Source: Porticoccus sp. (GTDB lineage Bacteria > Pseudomonadota > Gammaproteobacteria > Pseudomonadales > Porticoccaceae). From it: 7,823 nt of DNA. The stretch is from contig NYXF01000092.1 of the NCBI GenBank assembly GCA_002685455.1, forward strand, positions 1-7,823, written 5' to 3'. The notes under the pieces are model-generated. The model was not told where the DNA came from, did no database searches, and worked only from the letters and a program-made list of their open reading frames with translations. Below, in pieces: positions 1-6,024 of this stretch (position 1 is its first letter; every line of letters begins with the position of its first letter). The position numbers and the translations under genes were made by a program.

Positions 1-1
1 C

Positions 2-1318
2 TTTGTCATAAAAAAAAATAATCTCACACAAATAAACTCTTATGCATTATTTATTTTCATCTGCCTTTTACTGTTAACACCAAATGTTTTTCAAAATAGC
101 AAACCTATTCTATCAACTGTATTTATCTTATTAGGCCTCCCAAAAAATATACGAAGAAACTTTGTGCCTATTCCAAACTACATAAATAAGTTCTTGGAAG
201 TTGAAAAATCTTGCAATACTAAGTTGACTGAAGCACTGGGCCGGCATCTTAAAGCACAAACAGGCATTAGTATAAGTGCTGATGATTGGAGAAAGATTGT
301 TTTAGATGACATCTACTATGTAAACTTTGAGATAGTAGATGAAAATTCACATATTCTTGCATCAAGTAAGAATTTAGAGCATCTGAAATCAAGTTTTAAA
401 ATAAATATATCTGATACTTTAACGCAGATAACTAACTGCTCTATTGAGCGAGAGGATATCAAAGAATGGGATTTTGGAGAGCTTCCAGAAGTTTATTCAG
501 TGAATCATAAAGGACAAACAATAAAAACATATCCGGCATTAGTCGTCGAAGATGGAAAAATAAATTTAAAGTTAGCTGATAATCTTTTGACTGCAGTTAA
601 GAAAACGTTTCTCGGTATGATAGCTCTCTATCAATCAATAGATTCTTATACACTTAAATACCTCAAAAAAAATCTTTTAAATGGCATGGACCTTCAATTA
701 AAGTTTGCCGGGCTGGAGGGGAAAGAGTTTCTAGTTAAGCAGATAATAGATAAGGCGTATCTTTTAAGTTTTGTTGATAATCAGCAAATACCAAGAAATA
801 AATCTGATTTTGAATTTAGGTTCATAGAGGGAAAAAGTAAAGTTATATCAATAGCTAATGAGTTAGATGACATGGTGGCACCTTGGACTTCCTTAATCTC
901 AGATATTCGACGAGAGACTTCTAAATATAGACAATCTTATGCAGATACTATTCAGGATATAGATCGACAACTAGATATACTTTTATTTGATGGGTTTCTA
1001 TTTCAGGTACCAATAAAGCTTTTACGTCAATACCATCGTTATTTGAAATCGATACTAATCCGTTTAGAGAAACTGCGTCAGAATGTAATTAAAGAGCAGA
1101 CTCAGATGATAGAGTTATCATACTTAGAGGGCCGCTTAAAAGAAAAAAATCAACAGACAGAAAAGCTATCCTTAGTCGCTGCATCTGGGCTTTGGGAGCA
1201 TAGCTTTTTACTTCAAGAATATCGTGTGTCTTTATTTTCTCAAGGCTTAAAAACTATTGTGCCTGTTTCAAGAAAGCGAATAGATCATCATTGGAAAAAA
1301 ATACAAGATTTGATTTAA
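2..1318 (+). CDS. hrpA: ATP-dependent RNA helicase HrpA, C-terminal part (5' end outside the window)
   Basis: HrpA is a DEAH-box RNA helicase; in E. coli it acts in mRNA processing and in rescue of stalled or collided ribosomes. Only the last ~438 residues are here, which is the C-terminal DUF3418 region rather than the helicase core. Landmarks that match HrpA are LPKNIRRNFVPIPNY (about bases 137-181), VNFEIVDE followed by a Lys/Leu-rich turn, the WDFGELPE block, the YPALV block, and near the end EYRVSLFSQGLK then PVSRKRID. A GTG at 164 could be mistaken for the start, but the frame stays open to base 2 and the conserved LPKxxRRNFVP block lies on both sides of that GTG, so it is internal. The stop is TAA at 1316-1318. 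The first ~45 codons align poorly and include a hydrophobic run. Identification is from remembered family sequences; I am confident of the family. Confidence 0.9.
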   Translation, partial: FVIKKNNLTQINSYALFIFICLLLLTPNVFQNSKPILSTVFILLGLPKNIRRNFVPIPNYINKFLEVEKSCNTKLTEALGRHLKAQTGISISADDWRKIVLDDIYYVNFEIVDENSHILASSKNLEHLKSSFKINISDTLTQITNCSIEREDIKEWDFGELPEVYSVNHKGQTIKTYPALVVEDGKINLKLADNLLTAVKKTFLGMIALYQSIDSYTLKYLKKNLLNGMDLQLKFAGLEGKEFLVKQIIDKAYLLSFVDNQQIPRNKSDFEFRFIEGKSKVISIANELDDMVAPWTSLISDIRRETSKYRQSYADTIQDIDRQLDILLFDGFLFQVPIKLLRQYHRYLKSILIRLEKLRQNVIKEQTQMIELSYLEGRLKEKNQQTEKLSLVAASGLWEHSFLLQEYRVSLFSQGLKTIVPVSRKRIDHHWKKIQDLI

Positions 1319-1337
1319 AGGTACTTTAAAGCGTATA

Positions 1338-1388
1338 CCCACAAAGAAAAGCGACTCAAAAGAGTCACTTTTCTTTGTGGGAGTTTTT
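1338..1388. terminator. Long hairpin shared by convergent hrpA and porin genes, probable bidirectional terminator
   Basis: The arms are 1338-1357 and 1362-1381, 20 bases each, around an AAAA loop. Nineteen of the 20 pairs are Watson-Crick. The odd pair is C-A in + strand RNA but a G-U wobble in - strand RNA, so the stem is fully paired only for the porin transcript. On the + strand the stem is followed by AG and a run of five T (1384-1388), the usual intrinsic terminator tail for hrpA. On the - strand no immediate U-tract follows. The position, between two stop codons facing each other, fits a shared terminator. Confidence 0.85.
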
Positions 1389-1393
1389 AATGA

Positions 1394-2635
1394 CTAGAAC
1401 TTGGTCTTTAAGTCAACTTGAAGACGCTCGTAGTCAAATTCTTCTCCACGAGATTCTTTTCCATACTCAGTGTCGAAGTAGGTAAGAGCTAATGAAGTGT
1501 TTTTACTCAAGCCTAGAGCACCACTTATCTTTGAGCCTTTTGTGTCAGTACCTCCGCCACCAAAATCCGAGTCAGTATGCGCACCAAAGGTTGCGTCTTG
1601 CTCTAGATCTTGGTAGGCATAACCGAATGCTAAATCACCTCTTTTCTTGGCACTACCAACTTTGACACCATAAATGAAACCAGTATCTTCTTTAGGGTCA
1701 GAAATACCATCTATATTAGAATCACCGTCGTTCTTAATATAATCAGCATAAAAGGTAGATTTTTGACCTAATATTTTAGTTTTGACTTCCGCAAAAACTT
1801 GCTGTATCTCGTAATCGTAAGCATAGGTTGTTCCGCTGGCAGTATTACCGGACTCATCTGCCAGAACATCAGCAAGTTCTGAACCTGAAAGCGGTATGTT
1901 GTAGTAACCTAAACCAACAGTAACTTTAGTATTCTTGTCTAATTTAAATTTATAACCTACCTGTGCACCATAAGTTTCAATAATATCTTTATTACCGCTT
2001 GAGCCGTCGTCACTATTTAAAAAGTTATAGCCCAAAGTTGCAAAGACACTATTATTTTTATACTTAATATATGCACCTTCGGGCCTTAAATCACCATCGA
2101 AAATTAAGCTACTTTTCCCTGGTTTAAAATAAGGCACTTTCGTTTTACCAGCAGTCAAAGTCATATTGTCATAAAACTTCCAAGCTATATAACCTTGGTC
2201 TAACACAATACCTTTATCTGAATTGCTGCTACCAAAAGTTGAGTTTGAGGATATTGGATCACCCCCTGAGGTACCTGTGGCCAACGCAAATCCTGCTTTT
2301 ACGTCATCTGATACTTGTGCTGTTACTTCAAGTCTTGCGCGTAGGCGTGAAAGGTTACGTTCATCAGCATCTCCGACATTTTCGCGATCATCATCCATAG
2401 TTTCATAACGGTAACGCATATCTCCTTTGATGTTGATTTTTTCTGCCCATTTTAATTTTGGATTAGTTTTTTTGGCCACTACTGTCGTATATTTATCCAT
2501 ATTATCTAGACGTTTAGAAAGTTCAGCAATTTGTGCCTTGAGTTGAGCAATCGACTCTGCCTCGGAGCCTCCCGCTAAAGTTAACGGACTTACGACTAAT
2601 GCTATAAAAGCTATAAAAAGTGCAAAAATTTTCAT
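1394..2635 (-). CDS. Outer-membrane porin, putative porin (Porin_5-like) family
   Basis: This 413-residue protein should be exported and form a beta-barrel channel in the outer membrane. Residues 1-21 are a signal peptide with cleavage likely after TLA-21. Residues ~25-48 form a short heptad-like coiled coil (SIAQLKAQIAELSKRLDNM). From ~68 onward there are alternating amphipathic strands, beginning with the IKGDMRYRYET block and an R/L-rich segment RLRARLEVTAQV, then LDQGYIAWKF, TAGKTKVPYF and FDGDLRPEGAYIKY, ending in a terminal Phe as BAM-recognised barrels do. These blocks resemble the 'putative porin' Porin_5 family rather than OprP/OprO. No cysteine is present. ATG at 2635 is preceded by AGGGGA (2651-2646), 10 bases away, which supports this start. 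Upstream lie tandem Pho-box half-sites and a matching -10 box, so induction by phosphate limitation is inferred. Substrate cannot be read from sequence. Confidence 0.85.
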   Translation of the reverse strand: MKIFALFIAFIALVVSPLTLAGGSEAESIAQLKAQIAELSKRLDNMDKYTTVVAKKTNPKLKWAEKINIKGDMRYRYETMDDDRENVGDADERNLSRLRARLEVTAQVSDDVKAGFALATGTSGGDPISSNSTFGSSNSDKGIVLDQGYIAWKFYDNMTLTAGKTKVPYFKPGKSSLIFDGDLRPEGAYIKYKNNSVFATLGYNFLNSDDGSSGNKDIIETYGAQVGYKFKLDKNTKVTVGLGYYNIPLSGSELADVLADESGNTASGTTYAYDYEIQQVFAEVKTKILGQKSTFYADYIKNDGDSNIDGISDPKEDTGFIYGVKVGSAKKRGDLAFGYAYQDLEQDATFGAHTDSDFGGGGTDTKGSKISGALGLSKNTSLALTYFDTEYGKESRGEEFDYERLQVDLKTKF

Positions 2636-2691
2636 ATTTTATTTTTCCCCTATAAATTTTAAATATACTTTCCATTAATTTGTAAAAATAT

Positions 2692-2697
2692 ATTATC
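2692..2697 (-). promoter_or_regulatory. Porin promoter -10 box
   Basis: The - strand reads GATAAT, one mismatch from TATAAT, exactly 10 bases downstream of the last Pho half-site. This is the spacing known from the E. coli phoA promoter, where the Pho box replaces the -35 element. The predicted transcript start is near 2685, giving a leader of about 50 bases before the porin ATG. Confidence 0.6.
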
Positions 2698-2707
2698 GGG
2701 GATATAT

Positions 2708-2747
2708 GTTTCAGTTTTATGACGTATATATTGCAGTTTTATTACAT
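2708..2747 (-). promoter_or_regulatory. Tandem Pho box (PhoB binding site) upstream of the porin
   Basis: Read on the - strand, four 7-base half-sites follow each other at exact 11-bp steps: ATGTAAT (2747-2741), CTGCAAT (2736-2730), ACGTCAT (2725-2719) and CTGAAAC (2714-2708). The 4-base spacers are AAAA, ATAT and AAAA. Each 18-base pair of half-sites matches the Pho-box consensus (CTGTCATA(A/T)A(A/T)CTGTCA(C/T)) at 14 of 18 positions by my count. PhoB, the phosphate-starvation response regulator, binds such direct repeats as tandem dimers. The placement 10 bp before a -10 box and the start of a porin gene makes this much better than a chance match. The regulator itself is not encoded in the window. 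Confidence 0.72.
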
Positions 2748-2850
2748 GATATAAATTTGAAATATTTATGAGATTTTCGATGACTTTTCAGCATAATATC
2801 GATTTATTTATCGTTTTGAGGAACAATGAGAAGTATTTTCATGATTTTTG

Positions 2851-2879
2851 TTATAAAGTACACATGTCATAGGTATAAT
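2851..2879 (+). promoter_or_regulatory. Candidate mlaA promoter
   Basis: A perfect TATAAT (2874-2879) lies 17 bases after TTATAA (2851-2856), which matches TTGACA at only three of six positions. The transcript would begin near 2886 and have a leader of about 100 bases. TATAAT is not rare in DNA this AT-rich, so only the position ahead of mlaA gives it weight. Confidence 0.4.
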
Positions 2880-2974
2880 TATTTGCCTTTTAATTGAAAA
2901 AAATTAGAGAACGAAATTTTTTAGTCTGTTAAGCTAAAAATAAATATGTTTTTTGATTTGGGGCTTTTTAAATT

Positions 2975-2979
2975 GAGGA
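2975..2979 (+). promoter_or_regulatory. Ribosome binding site that fixes the mlaA start
   Basis: GAGGA ends 7 bases before the ATG at 2987 but only 1 base before the ATG at 2981. The spacing favours 2987, giving a signal peptide that begins MKSIILL. Confidence 0.7.
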
Positions 2980-2986
2980 TATGGTA

Positions 2987-3772
2987 ATGAAGAGCATAAT
3001 ATTATTAATAGCTGGTATATTGTTAACCAATCAGGCGCTCGGTGGCGGCGATCCAGATTCTTATAAACAAGTCACGGAACCCAGCTTGATGTTTGAAGAT
3101 ACCAATGCTACCTCTAATTATCAATCATCATCAGCACAAGATAAAAATCTAGATTTTTCTACCTATGATCCATGGGAAAATTTTAATAGAAAAATCTTTG
3201 CATTTAACGATACTATTGATACTTATGCTTTTAAGCCACTTGCAAAAGGGTATCGGTATATAACTCCAGATCCGGTAGAAGCAGGATTTTCAAGAGTATT
3301 CTCTAATCTTGGAGAAATAGTAACCATAGCTAATGACCTATTACAAGGTAAATTTGGCCAAGCTACCAATGACGTTGGAAGGTTTCTGATTAATACTACG
3401 GTTGGGCTCGGCGGTTTTTTTGATGTAGCCGATAACCTTGGACTAGAAAAAAATGAAGGTGAGGATTTTGGTCAAACTTTAGGTTTTTATGGTATAAATA
3501 ATGGCCCTTATTTAGTACTGCCAATTTTTGGTCCGAGCTCGGTAAGAGATGCCCCTTCAAGAGTGGTCGATCAGCTCCTTAACCCAATCAATGAAATTGA
3601 TGATATACCAGCTAGAAATGCCTTATATGGCACAGATGGACTTGTTACCAGAGCTGATCTTTTGAAAGCTGAAGCTCTGTTTAAGGGAGACAAGTACGCA
3701 TTTTACAGAGATATTTATCTACAGAGACGTCAATATTTAGTCGATGACGGTAAAGTGGAAGATGATTTCTAA
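2987..3772 (+). CDS. mlaA: MlaA/VacJ family outer-membrane phospholipid-trafficking protein
   Basis: MlaA sits in the outer membrane, where with trimeric porins it extracts mislocalised phospholipids from the outer leaflet and passes them to periplasmic MlaC for return by the MlaFEDB complex. The 261-residue product has a signal peptide (1-19, A-L-G before the likely cut), a polar low-complexity linker of about 40 residues, and then the MlaA domain from ~58 to ~250. Family signatures are DPWENFNR (61-68), FAFNDTIDTY, the FSNLGE block, NDLLQGK, RFLINTTVGLGGFFDVA, GEDFGQTLGFYG, GPYLVLPIFGPSSVRD and the final RDIYLQRRQYL. There is no cysteine at all, so this is not a lipoprotein as in E. coli; Pseudomonas VacJ has the same type-I signal. 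The start at 2987 rather than 2981 is chosen by the ribosome binding site. The gene is divergent from the porin and 111 bases upstream of the phosphatase gene, possibly in the same transcript, as no good terminator lies between them. Confidence 0.93.
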   Translation: MKSIILLIAGILLTNQALGGGDPDSYKQVTEPSLMFEDTNATSNYQSSSAQDKNLDFSTYDPWENFNRKIFAFNDTIDTYAFKPLAKGYRYITPDPVEAGFSRVFSNLGEIVTIANDLLQGKFGQATNDVGRFLINTTVGLGGFFDVADNLGLEKNEGEDFGQTLGFYGINNGPYLVLPIFGPSSVRDAPSRVVDQLLNPINEIDDIPARNALYGTDGLVTRADLLKAEALFKGDKYAFYRDIYLQRRQYLVDDGKVEDDF

Positions 3773-3883
3773 ACATTGATGGTTTTTATTTTTAAAGGTT
3801 CATCATAAAATTGATGCTAAATACAAACTTCTTGTTTAAAAACAAAGATTAATATGCTCCTTTAAATAAGGTCTAATTAGCGT

Positions 3884-5059
3884 ATGCCAATAAAAGGTGA
3901 TCTTCTAGTTGTATCTGACAGTAATGATAATTGTCGGTTTCTGGAAAATCTCTTGTCTGATTCAAATTGGCAAGTCACAAGTTCTTTTGAGCCTAACAGA
4001 GCTTTGGTAGCTATAAAAAATATTCGCCCTGCTGTTGTGATATTAGATCTGCCACTCGATCTGATGCAAGCTAAATTCACCACACTGCTAACGCTAGACC
4101 TTGAAACAGCATACGTAGTGATCTTGCCAGAAGTAAATCCAAGAGAAGTGGCAAAATTTTTTCACAAAAATGCATCCGATGTTTTAATCAAACCATTCGC
4201 TGAAAAACGCTTCCATGAGGCAATTGAGAGAGCTTCTGAATTCAAAAGCCTAATAAGGCAAAATCTCGAATACAGAAAACAATTGGAAGAAGCTAATCGA
4301 GAGCTAAATGACAGCTTACACCTACTTGAGTTGGACCAAATAGCCGGTAGCCAAATTCAAAACAGCTTACTTCCTAAAACGCCACTTAAAAAAAATAAAT
4401 ACGAAATAGCTTACAGAATTTCTCCTACTCTATATTTAAGTGGAGATTTTGTTGGATATAATATTTTATATGATCGTTATCTAGTATTTTATGTCGCAGA
4501 CGTTTCTGGGCATGGATCTTCCTCAGCTTTTTTAACCGTATTATTGAAATTTATTTTTAATCGAATTTTAAAGCGCCATAAAGCAAATAAAGATTTGGAC
4601 GTCATTGCCCAAGCTCCTAAGGGCTTTATAGAGCATATTAATAGAGAGGTAATGGCTTTAGATCTTGATAGACATCTAACAATTTTTGCGGGTTCACTTG
4701 ATACAAAGACAAATAAACTTCGGTATACAGTAGCCTCACATATGCCTATGCCTTTTATTGTTACGAGTGGGAATGTAATTAGATTAAAGGGCAGAGGTAA
4801 GCCAGTTGGAATTTTCAGAGATGCTGAATGGAAAGTAGAAGAAGTAGAATTGCCCAGTGAATTTTTATTGACTCTTGTCTCAGACGGAGTTCTCGAGGTA
4901 TTTCCCAATAAATCATTAAAAGATAAAGAAAAAATTATATCAAATTCTATAAAAGAATCAGACGGTTCGGTAGGAGATATATGTAAAAAATTAGGTTTAT
5001 CACAAATTAAGGATATACCAGATGATGTGACTATATTGACTATAAGGAAAAAAAATTAG
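3884..5059 (+). CDS. Response regulator with SpoIIE/RsbU-type PP2C serine phosphatase output
   Basis: A 391-residue cytoplasmic protein that should dephosphorylate a STAS-domain partner under control of its receiver. Residues ~6-110 form a receiver domain with D55 (ILDL) as phospho-acceptor and K103 (IKPF) in place; D12 is kept from the acidic pair, but its neighbour is S11, and the usual switch Ser/Thr is P82. Residues ~112-150 are a helical, coiled-coil-like linker leading into AGSQIQNSLLP (154-164), the element typical of RsbU-like phosphatases. The SpoIIE domain (~165-390) keeps the metal-binding aspartates: D188 in SGDF, D206 in ADVSGHG, D334 in SDG and D380/D381 in DDVT. The second Asp of the common GDFxD motif is G191. 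No HPK-type kinase domain follows, unlike HsbR. The start is the first ATG after an in-frame TAG, with AAGG 12 bases upstream. The STAS gene abuts it directly and is the obvious substrate. From memory, P. aeruginosa PA2798 is the counterpart. Confidence 0.92.
   Translation: MPIKGDLLVVSDSNDNCRFLENLLSDSNWQVTSSFEPNRALVAIKNIRPAVVILDLPLDLMQAKFTTLLTLDLETAYVVILPEVNPREVAKFFHKNASDVLIKPFAEKRFHEAIERASEFKSLIRQNLEYRKQLEEANRELNDSLHLLELDQIAGSQIQNSLLPKTPLKKNKYEIAYRISPTLYLSGDFVGYNILYDRYLVFYVADVSGHGSSSAFLTVLLKFIFNRILKRHKANKDLDVIAQAPKGFIEHINREVMALDLDRHLTIFAGSLDTKTNKLRYTVASHMPMPFIVTSGNVIRLKGRGKPVGIFRDAEWKVEEVELPSEFLLTLVSDGVLEVFPNKSLKDKEKIISNSIKESDGSVGDICKKLGLSQIKDIPDDVTILTIRKKN
5044..5048 (+). promoter_or_regulatory. 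Ribosome binding site for the STAS gene, inside the phosphatase gene
   Basis: AAGGA lies 11 bases before the GTG at 5060, within the last codons of the phosphatase gene. An alternative TTG at 5078 has AGGAAG only 4 bases ahead of it. The GTG is preferred because the first strand of the STAS fold (GRILV) begins just after it. Confidence 0.5.
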
Positions 5060-5542
5060 GTGGACTTAGGAAGAATTTTGGTATCCCAAAAAAAAAGCTC
5101 GTACTTCATAAGACTCGAAGGTGACGTGCGAGTAGTGCTATCTGCATCACTCAATGATTATATGAACATCATATTTAAATCAAAAGATATTTCTAAGATC
5201 ATAATTGATATGATTGAAACTAAAGGGGTCGATAGCACAACGCTTGGCTTGCTAGCTAAACTTGCAATTTACTCAAATGAAAATTTCAAAATCAGGCCAA
5301 TTGTCTTTTGTCCCGATGAAAGTCTTCATGAAACCTTGCTTGTGATGGGTCTTGATGATGTTTTCGAAATCGTTAGTCAAAAAAAATCAGAGTTAGAAAA
5401 TTATGAAGAGCTTAAATCTAAACCGACTAAAAATGTAATAATCAAGAAACATGTTTTGGAGGCACATAAATTACTATCTTCAATAAGTATGAAAAATAAG
5501 GAAGAGTTTTTAGACCTTATTGCAGCCCTTGAAAGAGAATAA
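5060..5542 (+). CDS. STAS-domain protein, anti-sigma factor antagonist-like
   Basis: STAS proteins of the SpoIIAA/RsbV type bind a partner, classically an anti-sigma kinase, when a serine or threonine is unphosphorylated. This 160-residue protein has a STAS domain at ~4-110. D58-S59-T60-T61-LGLLAKL corresponds to the DS(S/T)G phospho-site, with S59 the likely acceptor and T61 replacing the usual Gly. The second strand GDVRVVLSASL and the IIIDMIE block before the site also fit. A C-terminal extension (~120-160), ending in VLEAHKLLSSIS and a helical FLDLIAALERE, is outside the basic fold. The start is GTG, directly after the TAG of the phosphatase gene with zero spacing and in the same frame, so translational coupling is likely. 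The abutting phosphatase is the expected activator. No anti-sigma kinase or sigma factor is nearby. I recall P. aeruginosa PA2797 as similar, including the DSTTLGLLAKL motif. Confidence 0.88.
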   Translation: MDLGRILVSQKKSSYFIRLEGDVRVVLSASLNDYMNIIFKSKDISKIIIDMIETKGVDSTTLGLLAKLAIYSNENFKIRPIVFCPDESLHETLLVMGLDDVFEIVSQKKSELENYEELKSKPTKNVIIKKHVLEAHKLLSSISMKNKEEFLDLIAALERE

Positions 5543-5563
5543 TCTTATATCAATTTTGTATAC

Positions 5564-6004
5564 TTAGCTTGAAGCAATTTTTTTAGATTTTATGAAATCT
5601 GAATGAGAAACGTAAGTTAGGTCTGCTATTCTCCTGATAATTGCTTCTTCATGCTTATCTAAAACGTCATCTGCAAATGCGATATGCCACAAGCTTTCAA
5701 TGAGCTCCCTCTTCTTTTGATGATCGAAATGATCATTTATATGGCGTGTAAACTGGTATAAAGAAGTGGCGTCTTTCACTTCCTGTTTTGCAAGCTCAAG
5801 TAATTTTTGAATTTCATAATCTGTAAGCTCAAATCGACTTTTAAGAAGTTCCTTGATTTTAGTCAGCTCTTTGTCAGAGGTATCTCTATCAATAACCATA
5901 ACCTCTACCATAAGTGACGCAGCAGCAAGATTTTTTTGATGCGCTTTATCTCCTTCGGGACTGTTAATTTCTGATGAAAAAAATTCTTTTATACTATCGA
6001 TCAA
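5564..6004 (-). CDS. TerB-like (tellurite resistance TerB family) small helical protein
   Basis: A 146-residue, all-helical, soluble protein without signal peptide. It contains two related acidic motifs typical of the TerB fold: VIDRDTSDKE (37-46) in the first half and FADDVLDKHE (110-119) in the second, each followed by a helix and each able to help bind metal ions. RFELTDYEIQKLLELA between them also fits. Single-domain TerB-like proteins are common in proteobacteria and mostly have no proven link to tellurite, so no function is assigned. The start codon is TTG (6004-6002), supported by an excellent ribosome binding site 8 bases upstream; there is no better ATG before residue 32. It follows dusA on the same strand after only 20 bases, so the two are probably cotranscribed. 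It is convergent with the STAS gene, 21 bases away, and I see no convincing terminator there. Confidence 0.8.
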   Translation of the reverse strand: MIDSIKEFFSSEINSPEGDKAHQKNLAAASLMVEVMVIDRDTSDKELTKIKELLKSRFELTDYEIQKLLELAKQEVKDATSLYQFTRHINDHFDHQKKRELIESLWHIAFADDVLDKHEEAIIRRIADLTYVSHSDFIKSKKIASS

Positions 6005-6012
6005 TATTTTAG

Positions 6013-6019
6013 CTCCCTT
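6013..6019 (-). promoter_or_regulatory. Ribosome binding site supporting a TTG start
   Basis: The - strand reads AAGGGAG, 8 bases before TTG at 6004. This is the strongest Shine-Dalgarno match in the window. It lies in the 20-base gap after the dusA stop and decides the start of the TerB-like gene. Confidence 0.75.
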
Positions 6020-6024
6020 TGTAA

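Larger units (their letters stand above)
2636..2980. other. Divergent intergenic region between porin and mlaA
   Basis: A very AT-rich 345-base gap without a gene I can support. From left to right it holds the porin ribosome binding site (2646-2651, -), a -10 box (2692-2697, -), four Pho-box-like half-sites (2708-2747, -), about 100 bases in which I see nothing convincing, a candidate mlaA promoter (2851-2879, +), a leader of about 100 bases, and the mlaA ribosome binding site (2975-2979, +). No tRNA or riboswitch-like fold was recognised. Confidence 0.7.

Noticed and set aside
164..166. GTG as start of the hrpA fragment
   Set aside because: The frame is open to base 2, and HrpA-like residues LPKNIRRNF lie upstream of this codon.
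2223..2408. 61-codon open frame on the + strand
   Set aside because: It lies antisense within the porin gene, has Ser/Arg-rich composition typical of a shadow frame, and has no family resemblance.
2864..2870. Single Pho half-site ATGTCAT near the mlaA -10 box
   Set aside because: It matches the half-site 6/7, but the sequences 11 bp on either side do not, so there is no direct repeat for PhoB.
2826..2897. Possible 23-codon leader peptide MRSIFMIFVIKYTC... upstream of mlaA
   Set aside because: GAGGAA is only 2 bases from its ATG, and the frame runs through the predicted mlaA promoter, so it would not be in the mlaA transcript.
2918..2954. Hairpin TTTTTAG/CTAAAAA followed by T6 in the mlaA leader, as an attenuator
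   Set aside because: The stem is only 7 bp with a single G-C pair, a 9-base loop, and an 8-base gap before the T-run. It is too weak in DNA this AT-rich.
3777..3816. TGATG/CATCA/TGATG alternative pairings after mlaA as a terminator
   Set aside because: The stems are 5 bp only, one with a loop of about 19 bases, and no T-run follows the second hairpin.
3877..4083. 68-codon open frame on the - strand
   Set aside because: It is antisense to the receiver domain of the phosphatase gene, with no recognisable motif.
4489..4908. 139-codon open frame on the - strand
   Set aside because: It is antisense to the SpoIIE domain, whose catalytic motifs are all on the + strand.
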